Positions 43,344 to 56,916 of a stretch of DNA of 64,000 nt are shown here, in pieces. Every line of letters starts with the position of its first letter. The stretch's first letter is position 1. The notes beneath the pieces are model-generated. The model had not been told where the DNA came from. It saw nothing but the letters and a program-made list of their open reading frames with translations, and searched no databases. This DNA comes from Mycolicibacterium parafortuitum (lineage in GTDB: Bacteria; Actinomycetota; Actinomycetes; Mycobacteriales; Mycobacteriaceae). The stretch spans positions 3,844,001 to 3,908,000 of the forward strand of contig NZ_AP022598.1 of the NCBI RefSeq assembly GCF_010725485.1. Reading direction: 5' to 3'. The position numbers were made by a program, and so were the translations under genes.

Positions 43344-43840
43344 TCAACCCACCGCGGACATCAGGGCCATCGCCGACTGCTTCGACAGCTGCCAGCCGGT
43401 CGGGCTCGGGCCTGCGATGAAGGTCAGCGGCTGGGTCGCCACGGCGCCGCTCGCGGCTGCCGCGGTGACGTTGGCGGTCACCACCGGGCCGTTCTGGTCG
43501 ATGTCGGCGACGGTGAAGTTCAGCGGGAAGTACCCCTGGGCCGCGGCGTTGGCGTAGCCGCTGTCGGCCACGCGGGCCTCGATCCGGCCCAGGCCACCCT
43601 GGATGAAGCTGGCCTTACCGCCCGCGAACGAGCCCGGTCCGGACAGCGCGCTCAGCGTCGATACGAGTGCGCCTTCGAGTTCGGGGCCGGTGCGGCCGGA
43701 ACAGGAGCGTTGAGGACCGGTGACGCAGACGCGATTCCCGCGCCCGCTGCAATGGAGGTCACACCCGCAGCCGCAGCTCCGACGAATGCGGCGGCTGCTG
43801 CTCCAGCGGTCAAGCTGGTAACGAGGGATTTCAGGGTCAC
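43344..43840 (-). CDS. Mtb12-family secreted antigen (one frame break)
   Basis: About 165 residues. Signal peptide LVTSLTAGAAAAAFVGAAAA ending near ASASPV, Pro/Ala linker, then LSALSGPGSFAGG, QGGLGRIEARVADSGY and a C-terminus GWQLSKQSAMALM, all characteristic of low-molecular-weight antigen Mtb12 (Cfp2). One base is lost near 43683-43686 (GGGG on the plus strand). GTG at 43840 follows AAGGA. Tandem to the related LppK gene; secreted function unknown. Confidence 0.82.
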
Positions 43841-43987
43841 GGCGGTCCTTCCGTTCGGACGAACTGATCTACAGAGGCTAACAGGGTCGCTGGTGTGTCG
43901 AATTCCCAGAGCACACACAATGTCTGAATCGCCGGTAGCTTTGAAGTTGTTACCGCACCAACATCGGGTGTGCGAAAGGAGCTCAGC

Positions 43988-45832
43988 ATGAGTGAGTCCG
44001 AGCGTCCAGAAGCCAGCGACGGCCCTGAAGCCTTTGGAACGTCCCCTGAAAGCCACCTGTCCAGCGAAGATGCGGCAGAACTCGAACAGCTGCGGCGCGA
44101 GGCCGCGCTCCTGCGCGACCAACTGGAGAACTCCGCCGGGTCCGGCGGCGCGCGTACGCGTGACGTCCACCAGCTCGAAGCGCGTATCGACTCGCTGGCC
44201 GCGCGTAACGCGAAACTGATGGACACCCTCAAAGAGGCGCGCCAGCAGTTGCTGGCGCTGCGCGAAGAGGTCGACCGGCTGGGCCAGCCGCCCAGCGGCT
44301 ACGGCGTGCTGCTGGCCGTCCAGGAGGACGACACCGTCGACGTGTTCACCTCGGGCCGCAAGATGCGCCTGACCTGCTCCCCGAACATCGACACCAAGAC
44401 CCTCAAGCAGGGCCAGACGGTGCGTCTCAACGAGGCGCTGACCGTGGTCGAGGCCGGTCACTTCGAGTCGGTCGGTGAGATCAGCACGCTGCGCGAGATC
44501 CTGGCCGACGGCCGGCGCGCCCTGGTGGTGGGCCACGCCGACGAGGAGCGCATCGTCTGGCTGGCCGAGCCGCTGGTCGCCGCGGAGAACCTGCCCGACG
44601 AGCAGGAGGACGACAGCGGCAACGACGATCGGCCTCGCCGGCTGCGTCCCGGCGACTCGCTGCTGGTCGACACCAAGGCCGGCTACGCGTTCGAGCGGGT
44701 GCCCAAGGCTGAGGTCGAGGACCTGGTGCTCGAAGAGGTCCCCGACGTCAGCTACAGCGACATCGGCGGTCTCGGCCGCCAGATCGAGCAGATCCGCGAC
44801 GCGGTCGAGCTGCCGTTCCTGCACAAGGAGCTCTACCGCGAGTACTCGCTGCGCCCGCCGAAGGGGGTGCTGCTCTACGGGCCCCCAGGCTGCGGCAAGA
44901 CGCTGATCGCCAAGGCGGTGGCCAACTCGCTGGCCAAGAAGATGGCCGAGGTCCGCGGCGACGACGCCCGCGAGGCCAAGAGCTACTTCCTCAACATCAA
45001 GGGCCCCGAGCTGCTGAACAAGTTCGTCGGTGAGACCGAGCGTCACATCCGGCTGATCTTCCAGCGCGCCCGGGAGAAGGCCTCCGAGGGCACCCCGGTG
45101 ATCGTGTTCTTCGACGAGATGGACTCGATCTTCCGCACCCGCGGCACCGGCGTGAGCTCCGATGTCGAAACCACCGTGGTGCCGCAGCTTCTCAGTGAGA
45201 TCGACGGTGTCGAAGGCCTGGAGAACGTCATCGTGATCGGCGCCTCCAACCGCGAGGACATGATCGACCCGGCGATCCTGCGGCCCGGCCGCCTGGACGT
45301 CAAGATCAAGATCGAGCGGCCGGACGCCGAGTCGGCGATGGACATCTTCAGCAAGTACCTGACCGAGGAACTGCCGGTGCACGCCGACGACCTCGCCGAG
45401 TTCAACGGCGACCGCGGGCTGACCATCAAGGCGATGATCGAGCGGGTCGTGGACCGGATGTACGCCGAGATCGACGAGAACCGGTTCCTGGAGGTCACCT
45501 ACGCCAACGGTGACAAAGAGGTCATGTACTTCAAGGACTTCAACTCCGGTGCGATGATCCAGAACGTCGTCGACCGGGCCAAGAAGTACGCGATCAAGTC
45601 GGTGCTGGAGACCGGGCAGCGGGGTCTTCGGATCCAGCATCTGCTCGACTCGATCGTCGACGAGTTCGCCGAGAACGAGGACCTGCCCAACACGACCAAC
45701 CCGGACGACTGGGCCAGGATCTCGGGCAAGAAGGGTGAGCGGATCGTCTACATCCGCACGCTGGTCACCGGCAAGAGTTCGTCGGCCAGCCGCGCGATCG
45801 ACACCGAATCCAACCTGGGCCAGTACCTGTAA
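43988..45832 (+). CDS. mpa: Mycobacterial proteasome ATPase (ARC/Mpa)
   Basis: An intact 614-residue AAA ATPase that binds pupylated proteins, unfolds them and feeds them to the 20S proteasome. An N-terminal coiled coil (about residues 30-95, [18 protein letters not shown]) binds Pup, then two OB folds, Walker [15 protein letters not shown] near 297, Walker [13 protein letters not shown], and a C-terminal Gln-Tyr-Leu tail that docks into the proteasome. AAGGAG precedes ATG 43988; GTG 43970 is a weaker alternative. Confidence 0.97.
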   Translation: MSESERPEASDGPEAFGTSPESHLSSEDAAELEQLRREAALLRDQLENSAGSGGARTRDVHQLEARIDSLAARNAKLMDTLKEARQQLLALREEVDRLGQPPSGYGVLLAVQEDDTVDVFTSGRKMRLTCSPNIDTKTLKQGQTVRLNEALTVVEAGHFESVGEISTLREILADGRRALVVGHADEERIVWLAEPLVAAENLPDEQEDDSGNDDRPRRLRPGDSLLVDTKAGYAFERVPKAEVEDLVLEEVPDVSYSDIGGLGRQIEQIRDAVELPFLHKELYREYSLRPPKGVLLYGPPGCGKTLIAKAVANSLAKKMAEVRGDDAREAKSYFLNIKGPELLNKFVGETERHIRLIFQRAREKASEGTPVIVFFDEMDSIFRTRGTGVSSDVETTVVPQLLSEIDGVEGLENVIVIGASNREDMIDPAILRPGRLDVKIKIERPDAESAMDIFSKYLTEELPVHADDLAEFNGDRGLTIKAMIERVVDRMYAEIDENRFLEVTYANGDKEVMYFKDFNSGAMIQNVVDRAKKYAIKSVLETGQRGLRIQHLLDSIVDEFAENEDLPNTTNPDDWARISGKKGERIVYIRTLVTGKSSSASRAIDTESNLGQYL

Positions 45833-45866
45833 CGTCGAACCCGGCTCGGCCGGGGCCGCACAGGCG

Positions 45867-45883
45867 TACCTTCGAAGAAGGTA
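45867..45883. promoter_or_regulatory. Inverted repeat upstream of the PASTA-like gene
   Basis: TACCTTC (45867-45873) pairs with GAAGGTA (45877-45883) around GAA. It lies 27 bases before the ATG of the small secreted protein and 35 bases after mpa. It could be an operator or a weak terminator; no T-run follows. Confidence 0.4.
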
Positions 45884-45909
45884 GTGCTCAGCGACCCTGG
45901 AGAAGTGCC

Positions 45910-46239
45910 ATGAAGAATCAGGCTGTGCGAGTCCTGGGGACGACGTCGCTGTTCGCCGCCGCCGCGATCGTGGCGGCGGCGCCGGCAGCCGCCGACCAGT
46001 GGGTGATGCCCGATGTAACGGGTCAGGTTCTGCAGGACGCCCGGAATGCGGTGCTGGCGGCCAGCGAAGGTGTCGTCGAGCCTGCGACCACCACCGCCGA
46101 GGGCCCGCCGTTCGAGCAGGAGAACCTGACCAACTGGGAGGTGTGCGCGCAGGCGCCGTCGGCCGGGACCATCATCCCCGACGACACCCCGCCGACGCTC
46201 ATCGTGGCCCGGCCCGGCGAGTGCCCGTCAGGTGAGTAG
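45910..46239 (+). CDS. Small secreted PASTA-like protein
   Basis: A 109-residue exported protein: signal peptide FAAAAIVAAAPAAADQW, then one PASTA-like unit (MPDVTGQVLQDARNAVLAA) and Cys-containing C-terminal part (NWEVCAQAPSAGTIIPDD, RPGECPSG) likely forming one disulfide. PASTA domains bind peptidoglycan fragments. GGAGAAG precedes ATG 45910. Overlaps the convergent gene by 12 bases. Confidence 0.75.
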   Translation: MKNQAVRVLGTTSLFAAAAIVAAAPAAADQWVMPDVTGQVLQDARNAVLAASEGVVEPATTTAEGPPFEQENLTNWEVCAQAPSAGTIIPDDTPPTLIVARPGECPSGE

Positions 46240-46829
46240 CGAGTAGCTGTTGGCCAGATCGTCCTGCAGCACACTGGCTTTCCGAGTCGAGGTGTCCGCC
46301 CGCAGCGGCTGCTCCAGCGTCTGCGCTCGATAGCTCCAGCCGTCGGGCAGGTTCAGCCGGTCGCCGAGTGCGGTGAGGTCGTCCAAGTCAGGCCGGGGTC
46401 GACGGTCTGGCTGTAGGTCTGCATCACCCACCGGCGGCCGTCCGGGTCGACGAGTTCGAAAACCGTTGTGCCGGAGTCGTAGACGAACACCGCCTTCCGG
46501 TCCACCTCGTTGACCGAATAGGGGCCCGGATTCATCGATGACAGCGACACGGTGGCCTGCTGCAGCATTTCGATACCGCCGAAGGTCTCCCGCGGTGTCT
46601 CGGTGCCGCCGTCTTTCTCGATGCGGCTCATCAACCAGTAGCGGGGGCCGTTGAGCAGTGCGGCCGCGGCACCGTGTTCGGCGGCGATGGCCTGAGCGTC
46701 GAGCTTGGCCCACAGTTCGGCGGGGCAGTCGTTGAGCGGAAAGGTGTTGTACACGGTGGCTTCCGGACCGGTGGCGCCGATGCGCACCAGCAGGACCTCA
46801 CCATAGCGTTCACCGAACACGGTGCTCAT
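46228..46829 (-). CDS. Conserved hypothetical protein (one frame break)
   Basis: About 200 residues beginning STVFGERYGEVLLVRIGATG, with segment FPLNDCPAELWAKLDAQAIA, then a beta-rich half (AVFVYDSGTTVFELVDPDGR). One base is lost near 46383-46384; the rest (DDLTALGDRLNLPDGWSYRA) ends at 46228. No signal peptide or membrane helices. ATGA overlap with the upstream membrane protein makes it the last gene of the NsrR operon. I do not recognise the family. Confidence 0.65.
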
Positions 46830-47970
46830 CGCTGAACCTCCAGATAGGCGTCACGGCCCGCCAAGCTTACTGCGACGTCGGCGATCAGCGGGTCGAAGAA
46901 CCTCTGCCGGTACAGCGGGTCGACGCTGGTGCTGACGGTGAAGTACAGCCCGGACAGCACCGCCACGAACAGCGAGGTGTGTACCACCGTCTGCGGGACC
47001 GGGATGTGGATGCCGAACCACGTTCCCGCACAGGGCGGTACGCCCACCGCGCAGCTCTGCTCGCTCGCCCACAGCACCGTGACATCGTCGGGAATGGCGA
47101 TCAGGCCGAGGGCGAGGAAGAACCCGAACAGTCCGGCGGTGAACAGCACCACCTGGATCGCCTGCGCGACAACCATCACCGCGACCACGTTCGCCTGTTC
47201 GGCCAGCGACAGCGGGGTGCGCGCGACGGGACCGGTAGGGGTGGCCGCCAACGGGGTGTCTGCCAGCAGCGCGGTGGAATCCTCGCGCTCGGACCGGTCC
47301 TGGCGCAGCGCCGCGACCTCGTCGCGGATCGTGGCCACCATGAACAGCAGCGCTACCAGGCTCAGGAAACCGATGGTCTGCCAAAGCCTTTCGCGCGACA
47401 TGCGGGCAGACAGCTGCCACAGCTCGCCGGTGAAATACACCACGACGGTCAGCATCAGCAGCGGAAGAGCCCGGCTCATCAACGTTCCGAGCGCGCCGAG
47501 CTGAACCCACGCGAACCTGAACGCCCACAACGCGATCGAGCCGAAACCGAGATACGTCAACCACACCGCGATCAGCGAGATCACGATGAACACCGGCGTC
47601 TCGGCGGCGGCCGCGCCGGACCAGCCGCTGACCGTCAGCGGCATGATCACCACGAAGATCGTCATCACCAGCACGGCGGCCCACCGGCGCAGCACCTCGC
47701 CGACACGGGTACCGAGCCGATGCAGGAGCTCCAGCACGAACGGCGCCGCGATGAGCACCAGCGCGATCACCCCCAGCCGGGCCGCATAACCGTAGTCGGG
47801 GCTGTCGCCGGTCAGGTTCGCCAACAGCATCGTCAGCGCGGTCAGCGCGCCGACGGCGCTGACCATCGGCGCCGAGCGTTGCACCAGCTTGCGGGCGCGG
47901 ACGCGGCGCGGCAGCACCAGGGCAGCCCCCGGTGCAGGAACCACTCGTGCACCTGCCGCATGTCGGCCAC
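46826..47970 (-). CDS. Multi-pass membrane protein, paralogue A (one frame break)
   Basis: About 381 residues with eight or so membrane helices. The N-terminus EWFLHRGLPLVLPRRVRAR and C-terminus YRQRFFDPLIADVAVSLAGRD match the protein at 48407-49594 (ERWFLQRGLPAVLRPG and YRERFVDPLIDDLRLTL), so the two are paralogues. One base is missing near 47921. An extracytoplasmic loop between the last helices holds two Cys (SCAVGVPPCAG). GTG 47970 lies 1 base after the NsrR-like stop. No family recognised. Confidence 0.7.
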
Positions 47971-47971
47971 C

Positions 47972-48416
47972 TCAGCGGGCCGGGGTGGGCGGGCCCAGCG
48001 CGATGACCGTCAGCGCGGGACTCCTGGCCAGATCGGCGACGGTGTAGCGGTCGAGTTCGCGGTAGAAGGCCTCCTTGGCCTGGGCCAGTGCGTGGCGCAG
48101 CCGGCAGGCCGCGATCAGTGGGCAGGCCGTCAGCCCCTGGCAGTCGACGACCTCCCGGTCGCCTTCGAGTTCCCGCACCAGCCGGCCCACCGACGCGGTG
48201 CGGCCCGCATCGGTCAGCGACAGCCCGCCGATCCGGCCGCGGCGCTTCCACCAGCCCGAGTTCGACCAACCGGGACACGGCTTTGGCGATGTGGTTCTCC
48301 GACGCGCCCGCGTTCGCCGCGATCTGGCCGGTGGTGACCCGCCTGTCGGCGGACTCGCCGGCGGCCAGAAGCATCATCGCCCGCAGCCCCAGATCGGTGA
48401 ACCTGGTCAGTTGCAT
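47972..48416 (-). CDS. nsrR: Rrf2-family regulator, NsrR-like (one frame break)
   Basis: About 148 residues. The start QLTRFTDLGLRAMMLLA and helix-turn-helix ASENHIAKAVSRLVELGLVE are of the NsrR type. Cys spacing is C-x5-C-x5-C (DCQGLTACPLIAACRL), as in the [4Fe-4S] NO sensor NsrR of Streptomyces coelicolor. Two bases seem lost near 48241-48243 in a CG-rich run, between the wing (GRIGGLSLTDAG) and the DNA-binding half. Its ATG overlaps the end of paralogue B by 10 bases. Likely represses its own operon until NO damages the cluster. Confidence 0.78.
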
Positions 48417-49594
48417 GGGCGAAGAGTACTAATTCCGCCTTCGCGTTGCGTATTTTCGGGATCGGCGGTGACGGTCCGGTACCGGTCCCGGGCGACGAGC
48501 GTGAGCCGCAGATCGTCGATCAGCGGATCCACAAAGCGCTCCCGGTACTCCTTGTCGCCGACCGCGCGGGCGGCCAGGTACATGAACGTCAGCGCGATCA
48601 GGAACATCGTCACCTGGATCAGCGCGTCGGGCACCGGCAGCGTCATACCGAGGAACTGGCCGTCGGGGGAGCCGTGGTTCGTCAGCGCGGCGAGCAACTC
48701 CGGGCTGACCAGGATCAGCCCCAGCACGAAGAACAGCAGCCCGGTCACGATCGAGACCGTCATCACCTGCACGATCTGCGACATCGCCAGCACGAACCCG
48801 ACGTTGAGGCGTTCGGGGCGGGACAGATCGACGCGGCGCGGGCGGTCCGGCATCGCCTCGAACGGCGTCCCGACCAGGCGGGCGGCGTCTTCGGGTTGCT
48901 TGGCGTCCGGCGCCAGGATCGGCCGCACCCGCGACATCGTGCTGGAGAGCAGGAATGTGCCTGCGATCAGCATCAGGAACAGCAGCGCGAACCACAACCG
49001 CGGCCTGCTCACGGTCGACGCCATCGTCCACACCGGTCCGTTGAAGAACACCAGCACCGTCAACAGCATCACCGGCAGCGCGCCGAGCAGGAGGTTGCCG
49101 ATCGAGGCGAGGTTGGCCAGCGTCATCCGGACCGCCCAGCCCAGGATCGCGCCGGCTCCGGTCGCGGTGCAGACCACGATGACCGCGACGATCACGATCT
49201 CGGTGACGATGTCGACCCACACCCGGGGCTGGGACCGGCGTACACGCCGCCGAGGGTGGCGATGCCCAGCGACGCCCCGACACGATGGCACGGATCCGGA
49301 TGTCGTCGGTGCGCGAGACCAGCCAGCCGACGACCGCCGCGGCGGGCAACACCAGCACGATCACCGCGAGGACGAACCATTCGGTCCGGTTCGGCGTGCC
49401 GTCGATATCGATCGTGTACTTGGTGACCCCGACGATGATCATCGAGAACGCCATCATCACCGCGAGCGCGGCCAGCGCGGGCGCCGAGCGGGTCCACACG
49501 CGCTGTACCAGCACCCCGGGCGCAGCACGGCGGGCAGCCCGCGCTGCAGGAACCAGCGCTCGGCGGCCAGGCGGGATGCGGACTGCGCGGACAT
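48407..49594 (-). CDS. Multi-pass membrane protein, paralogue B (three frame breaks)
   Basis: About 396 residues with eight or so membrane helices. Starts SAQSASRLAAERWFLQRGLP from ATG 49594, continues with WTRSAPALAALAVMMAFSMI, TEWFVLAVIVLVLPAAAVVG, GASLGIATLGGVYAGPS, VWVDIVTEIVIVAVIVV, and ends EYRERFVDPLIDDLRLTL. Single bases are missing near 49513-49516, 49274-49277 and 49225-49228, each a run of four C or G. First gene of the operon and divergent from dop. Family not recognised. Confidence 0.68.
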
Positions 49595-49671
49595 AGCGGG
49601 TAGATCTCACCACGACGGACCGCGCAGGGCTCGTGACCTCGTCCGGCGCGGCGACCTCTAGGCTGGTCGCC

Positions 49672-51177
49672 ATGCAACGGATCATCGGAACAGAGGTCGA
49701 ATACGGCATCTCGTCGCCGTCTGACCCGACCGCGAATCCGATCCTCACCTCCACCCAGGCGGTGCTCGCCTATGCGGCCGCGGCCGGGATCCAGCGGGCC
49801 AAGCGGACCCGCTGGGATTACGAGGTGGAGTCGCCGCTGCGCGACGCCCGCGGATTCGATCTGAGCCGCTCGTCGGGACCGCCGCCGGTGGTCGACGCCG
49901 ACGAGGTCGGCGCCGCCAACATGATCCTGACCAACGGCGCCCGGCTCTACGTCGACCATGCCCACCCCGAGTACTCGGCACCCGAATGCACCGACCCGAT
50001 GGACGCGGTGATCTGGGACAAGGCCGGCGAGCGGGTGATGGAAGCCGCCGCCCGGCACGTCGCCAGCGTGCCAGGAGCCGCGAAACTGCAGCTGTACAAG
50101 AACAACGTCGACGGCAAGGGTGCGTCCTACGGGTCGCATGAGAACTACCTGATGAGCCGGCAGACGCCGTTCTCCGCGGTGATCGCGGGTCTGACCCGTT
50201 CCTGGTGTCGCGGCAGGTCGTGACCGGCTCGGGCCGTGTCGGGATCGGTCCCTCGGGGACGAGGCCGGCTTCCAGCTCTCGCAGCGCTCCGACTACATCG
50301 AGGTCGAGGTCGGGCTGGAGACCACGCTCAAGCGCGGCATCATCAACACCCGGGACGAACCGCACGCCGACGCGGACAAGTACCGCAGGCTGCACGTGAT
50401 CATCGGCGATGCCAACCTGGCCGAGACGTCGACCTATCTGAAGCTCGGCGCCACCTCGCTGGTCCTCGACCTGATCGAGGAGGGTCCGCAGATCGGGCTG
50501 GAACTGACCGATCTGGCGCTCGCCCGGCCGGTGCACGCCGTGCACGTGGTCTCGCGGGATCCGTCGCTGCGCGCGACGGTGGCACTGGCCGACGGCCGCG
50601 AGATGACGGCGCTGGCGTTGCAGCGGATCTACCTGGACCGCGTCGCCAAACTCGTCGACGCCCGCGACCCGGATCCCCGGGCCTCGCATGTGCTCGAAAC
50701 CTGGGCGCACGTCCTGGACCTGCTGGAACGCGATCCGATGGAGTGCGCCGACCTGCTCGATTGGCCGGCCAAACTGCGGCTGCTGGAGGGCTTCCGGCAC
50801 CGGGAGAACCTGGGCTGGAACGCGCCGCGGCTGCACCTGGTCGACCTGCAGTATTCCGATGTCCGGCTCGACAAGGGCCTCTACAACCGGTTGGTGGCCC
50901 GCGGATCGATGAAGCGACTGGTCACCGAGCAGCAGGTGCTCGACGCCGTCGAGAACCCGCCCACCGACACCCGCGCCTACTTCCGCGGCGAGTGCCTGCG
51001 ACGGTTCGGCGCCGACATCGCCGCGGCCAGCTGGGATTCGGTGATCTTCGATCTGGGCGGTGACTCGCTGGTGCGGATTCCGACCCTGGAGCCGCTGCGC
51101 GGGAGCAAAGCTCACGTCGGGGCCTGCTGGATTCTGTCGACAGCGCAGCCGAACTCGTCGAACAGCTGACGACCTGA
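49672..51177 (+). CDS. dop: Deamidase/depupylase of Pup, Dop (three frame breaks)
   Basis: A carboxylate-amine-ligase-fold enzyme of about 502 residues that deamidates the C-terminal Gln of Pup and removes Pup from proteins. It starts [20 protein letters not shown], the ATP/Mg Glu being in TEVEYG. The following Dop loop includes [40 protein letters not shown] follows. Single bases are lost near 50194-50196, 50255-50258 and 51123; the C-terminus restored is [17 protein letters not shown]. Pup here ends in Gln, so Dop is needed before ligation by PafA, which is outside this window. Confidence 0.92.
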
Positions 51178-51246
51178 CCCAGCTATCCCCGGTAATCCGC
51201 GAACCGGACGGTAGGGTGGGGAGACCATACTTACCAGGAGGCAGCA

Positions 51247-51441
51247 ATGGCTCAGGAGCAGACCAAGCGTGGCGGCGGGGGCGGGGAGGACGACGACCCC
51301 ACCGGCAGCACGGCCGCCGGGCAGGAGCGCCGCGAGAAGCTGACGGAAGAAACCGACGACCTGCTGGACGAGATCGACGACGTCCTGGAGGAGAACGCCG
51401 AGGACTTCGTCCGTGCATACGTGCAGAAGGGTGGACAGTGA
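51247..51441 (+). CDS. pup: Prokaryotic ubiquitin-like protein Pup
   Basis: A 64-residue intrinsically disordered modifier. N-terminal Gly/Asp-rich part, central Mpa-binding helix ([19 protein letters not shown]) and C-terminal GGQ, whose Gln is deamidated by Dop before attachment to lysines. AGGAGG precedes ATG 51247. Its stop overlaps the prcB GTG (GTGA), coupling tag and protease synthesis. Confidence 0.97.
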   Translation: MAQEQTKRGGGGGEDDDPTGSTAAGQERREKLTEETDDLLDEIDDVLEENAEDFVRAYVQKGGQ

Positions 51442-52349
51442 CCTGGCCGGATCGAGATAAGTCCGCCTTCCCGTCCGCTTTACCCGGCGCCTTCAGCGCG
51501 TCCTCGGCCATGACGCATGGCGGGGTGAACTTGTCGTCGTTCTCCGATTTCCTGCGTCAGCAGGCGCCGCATCTACTGCCGGGTGCGGTGCAACCGACCG
51601 GCGCGCCCACCGACGTGGTGCCGCACGGCACCACGATCGTGGCGCTCAAGTTCCCCGGCGGAGTGGTGATGGCCGGTGACCGGCGCGCCACCCAGGGGCA
51701 CATGATCGCCAGCCGTGACGTCCAGAAGGTGTACATCACCGACGATTACACGGTCACCGGCATTGCCGGCACTGCGGCGATCGCCGTCGAGTTCGCGCGC
51801 CTGTACGCCGTCGAACTCGAGCATTACGAGAAGCTCGAAGGTGTGGCGCTGACCTTCCCGGGCAAGGTGAACCGGCTGGCCACCATGGTGCGCGGCAATC
51901 TCGGTGCGGCCCTGCAGGGTTTCGTCGCGCTGCCGTTGCTCGCCGGATACGACCTCGACGACCCCAATCCCGAGGCCGCCGGGCGCATCGTGTCCTTCGA
52001 CGCCGCGGGCGGGCACAACCTCGAAGAAGAGGGTTACCAGTCCGTCGGGTCCGGCTCGATCTTCGCGAAGTCGTCGATGAAGAAGCTGTATTCCCAGGTC
52101 ACCGACGCCGACTCGGCGCTGCGGGTCGCGATCGAGGCGCTCTACGATGCGGCCGACGACGACTCGGCCACCGGCGGCCCGGATCTGGTGCGGGGCATCT
52201 TCCCGACTGCCGTCGTGATCACCGCCGACGGGGCGGTCGAGATCTCCGAGCAGCAGATCGCCGACACATGTCGTGAGATCATCCAGAGCCGTTCGCGGGC
52301 AGATACTTTCGGTCCTGACGCCAAGCCCGTTCGAGGTGACGAGCAGTGA
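51438..52349 (+). CDS. prcB: 20S proteasome beta subunit
   Basis: A 303-residue precursor. The propeptide runs to Gly64; cleavage before Thr65 (PHG then [20 protein letters not shown]) exposes the catalytic N-terminal Thr. Asp and Lys partners of the active site (GDRRAT; conserved Lys in VYITDD region) follow. Seven copies form each inner ring. Intact, GTG 51438, and its GTGA end overlaps prcA. Confidence 0.97.
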   Translation: MTWPDRDKSAFPSALPGAFSASSAMTHGGVNLSSFSDFLRQQAPHLLPGAVQPTGAPTDVVPHGTTIVALKFPGGVVMAGDRRATQGHMIASRDVQKVYITDDYTVTGIAGTAAIAVEFARLYAVELEHYEKLEGVALTFPGKVNRLATMVRGNLGAALQGFVALPLLAGYDLDDPNPEAAGRIVSFDAAGGHNLEEEGYQSVGSGSIFAKSSMKKLYSQVTDADSALRVAIEALYDAADDDSATGGPDLVRGIFPTAVVITADGAVEISEQQIADTCREIIQSRSRADTFGPDAKPVRGDEQ

Positions 52350-53110
52350 GCTTCCCGTATTTCATCTCGCCCGAGCAGGCGATGCGCGAGCGTTCCGAGC
52401 TCGCCCGCAAGGGAATCGCGCGGCCGCAGCGTGATCGCGCTGGCCTACGCCGACGGTGTGCTGTTCGTCGCGGAGAACCCGTCGCGGTCGCTGCAGAAGG
52501 TCAGCGAACTCTACGACCGGGTCGGCTTCGCCGCCGTCGGCCGGTTCAACGAGTTCAACAACCTGCGCAGTGGCGGCATCCGGTTCGCCGACACCCAGGG
52601 CTACGCGTACTCGCGCCGCGACGTGACCGGGCGTCAGCTCGCCAACGTGTACGCCCAGACGCTGGGCACCATCTTCACCGAGCAGGCCAAACCTTACGAG
52701 GTCGAGCTCTGCGTGGCAGAGGTCGCCCACTACGGCGAGACGAAACCCCTGAGCTGTACCGGATCACCTACGACGGGTCGATCGCCGACGAGCCGCATTT
52801 CGTGGTGATGGGCGGCACCACCGAGCCGATCTCGGCGGCGCTCAACGAGTCCTACACCGAGAACGCCGATCTCGCCGATGCGGTGCGGATCGCCGTCGCC
52901 GCGCTCGGCGCAGGCGGCAACGGCGCCGAACCCCGGACCCTCAGCCCGGCGACGCTGGAAGTCGCGATCCTCGACGCCAACCGGCCGAGGCGCGCCTTCC
53001 GCCGGATCACCGGGTCCGCGCTGGAGGCGCTGCTACCGGAGCCGGACTCCGGCGCTGCGGCCGACGCAGACAAGGCCCACGCAGACAAGCCCGACGCCCC
53101 CGACAACTAG
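52346..53110 (+). CDS. prcA: 20S proteasome alpha subunit (two frame breaks)
   Basis: About 255 residues forming the outer gating rings. N-terminus [20 protein letters not shown] is the gate segment, followed by [39 protein letters not shown] and [20 protein letters not shown]. Two bases are lost near 52420-52424 (CG run, within RKGIARGRS) and one near 52746-52749 (CCCC). The Ala/Asp-rich C-terminal tail is usual. GTG 52346 overlaps prcB. Confidence 0.92.
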
Positions 53111-53127
53111 TCGGAACTCGGTCCCGC

Positions 53128-53163
53128 ACGCACCCTGGCGCGTTCTCGAACGCCAGGGTGCGT
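53128..53163 (+). terminator. Intrinsic terminator of the dop-pup-prcBA region
   Basis: ACGCACCCTGGCG (53128-53140) pairs exactly with CGCCAGGGTGCGT (53151-53163) around a 10-base loop that can itself pair, followed by TTCTGCTTTT. A 13-base perfect stem plus T-rich tail 18 bases after the prcA stop. Confidence 0.88.
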
Positions 53164-53213
53164 TCTGCTTTTCCGGCAACCCTTGCGCAGTGGCCGCATT
53201 GGGTGAATGATTT

Positions 53214-55776
<2,563 letters not shown>

Positions 55777-55779
55777 TCG

Positions 55780-56916
55780 ATGAGCTACGACGTCATCGTC
55801 ATCGGGCTCGGTGGGATGGGCAGCGCGGCCGCCTACCACCTGGCCGCGCGCGGACAACGGGTCCTCGGGTTGGAGAAGTTCACCCCGGCCCACGACAAGG
55901 GCTCCAGCCATGGCGGATCCCGGATCATCCGGCAGTCCTATTTCGAGGACCCCGCCTACGTGCCGCTGCTGCTGCGCTCCTACGAGCTGTGGGGGAAACT
56001 CGCCGCCGACAGCGGGCGCGACGTGTACCGGATGACCGGCGGCCTGTTCATCGGACCCCCGGACTGTCTGACCGTCGCGGGCAGTCTGCGCGCGGCCAGG
56101 GAATGGGATCTGCCGCACGAACTGCTCGACGCCGCCGAGATCCGTTCGCGCTACCCGAACTTCACGCCGAACTCCGGCGACGTCGCGCTGTTCGAGGCGA
56201 AGGCCGGTTTCGCCCGCCCGGAGCTGACCGTGCAAGCCCACCTCGACCTGGCCCAGAAGGCCGGAGTCACACTGCGGTTCGATGAACAGGTGCTGGACTG
56301 GTCGGAGACGGCCGACGGGGTCGCGGTGCGCACCGCGACCGGGACCTTCACCGCCGGGCAGGTGGTGATCTGCCCCGGAGCGTGGGCACCGCAACTGCTC
56401 GCGGAGTTCGGCATCCCGATCAGCGTCGAGCGCCAGGTGCTGTACTGGCTGGATCCCGTCGGCGGCACGGCGGCGTTCGCCGACCATCCGATCTTCATCG
56501 ACGAGAACGCCTCCGGGATGCAGATCTACGGCTTCCCGGCCATCGACGGCCCGCGCGGCGGAGTCAAGGTCGCGTTCTTCCGCAAGGGCGTGCCGTGCAC
56601 CCCGGAGACGATCGACCGCACGGTCGGCGATCACGAGATCCGCGAGATGCGGGACCGGGTCCGTGAACTGTTGCCCGCGCTCGACGGCCCGTGCGTGCAT
56701 TCGGCGACGTGCATGTACGCCAACACCCCGGACCAGCACTTCGTGATCGCCCGGCACCCGGACAGCAGGCACGTGACGGTCGCGTGCGGATTCTCCGGGC
56801 ACGGCTTCAAATTCGTACCCGTGGTCGGCGAGATCCTCGCCGACCTCGCCATCTCCGGTGCGACGGCGCACCCGATCTCGCTGTTCGACCCCCGCAGATT
56901 GGTGACGACCCGATGA
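55780..56916 (+). CDS. solA: SolA-like N-methyl amino acid oxidase (monomeric sarcosine oxidase family)
   Basis: An intact 378-residue flavoprotein oxidase. FAD loop [39 protein letters not shown] with substrate Arg; and [19 protein letters not shown], whose Cys is where FAD is covalently attached in monomeric sarcosine oxidases. It oxidises sarcosine or a related N-methyl amino acid to the amine, formaldehyde and H2O2, which would finish the demethylation of betaine to glycine. Starts 4 bases after the previous gene; ATGA overlap with the Rieske gene. Confidence 0.88.
   Translation: MSYDVIVIGLGGMGSAAAYHLAARGQRVLGLEKFTPAHDKGSSHGGSRIIRQSYFEDPAYVPLLLRSYELWGKLAADSGRDVYRMTGGLFIGPPDCLTVAGSLRAAREWDLPHELLDAAEIRSRYPNFTPNSGDVALFEAKAGFARPELTVQAHLDLAQKAGVTLRFDEQVLDWSETADGVAVRTATGTFTAGQVVICPGAWAPQLLAEFGIPISVERQVLYWLDPVGGTAAFADHPIFIDENASGMQIYGFPAIDGPRGGVKVAFFRKGVPCTPETIDRTVGDHEIREMRDRVRELLPALDGPCVHSATCMYANTPDQHFVIARHPDSRHVTVACGFSGHGFKFVPVVGEILADLAISGATAHPISLFDPRRLVTTR

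Noticed and set aside
43652-45640. 662-codon antisense frame across mpa
   Set aside because: It mirrors codon positions of mpa and has no recognisable motif except at its end, where it enters the real Mtb12-like gene in the same frame.
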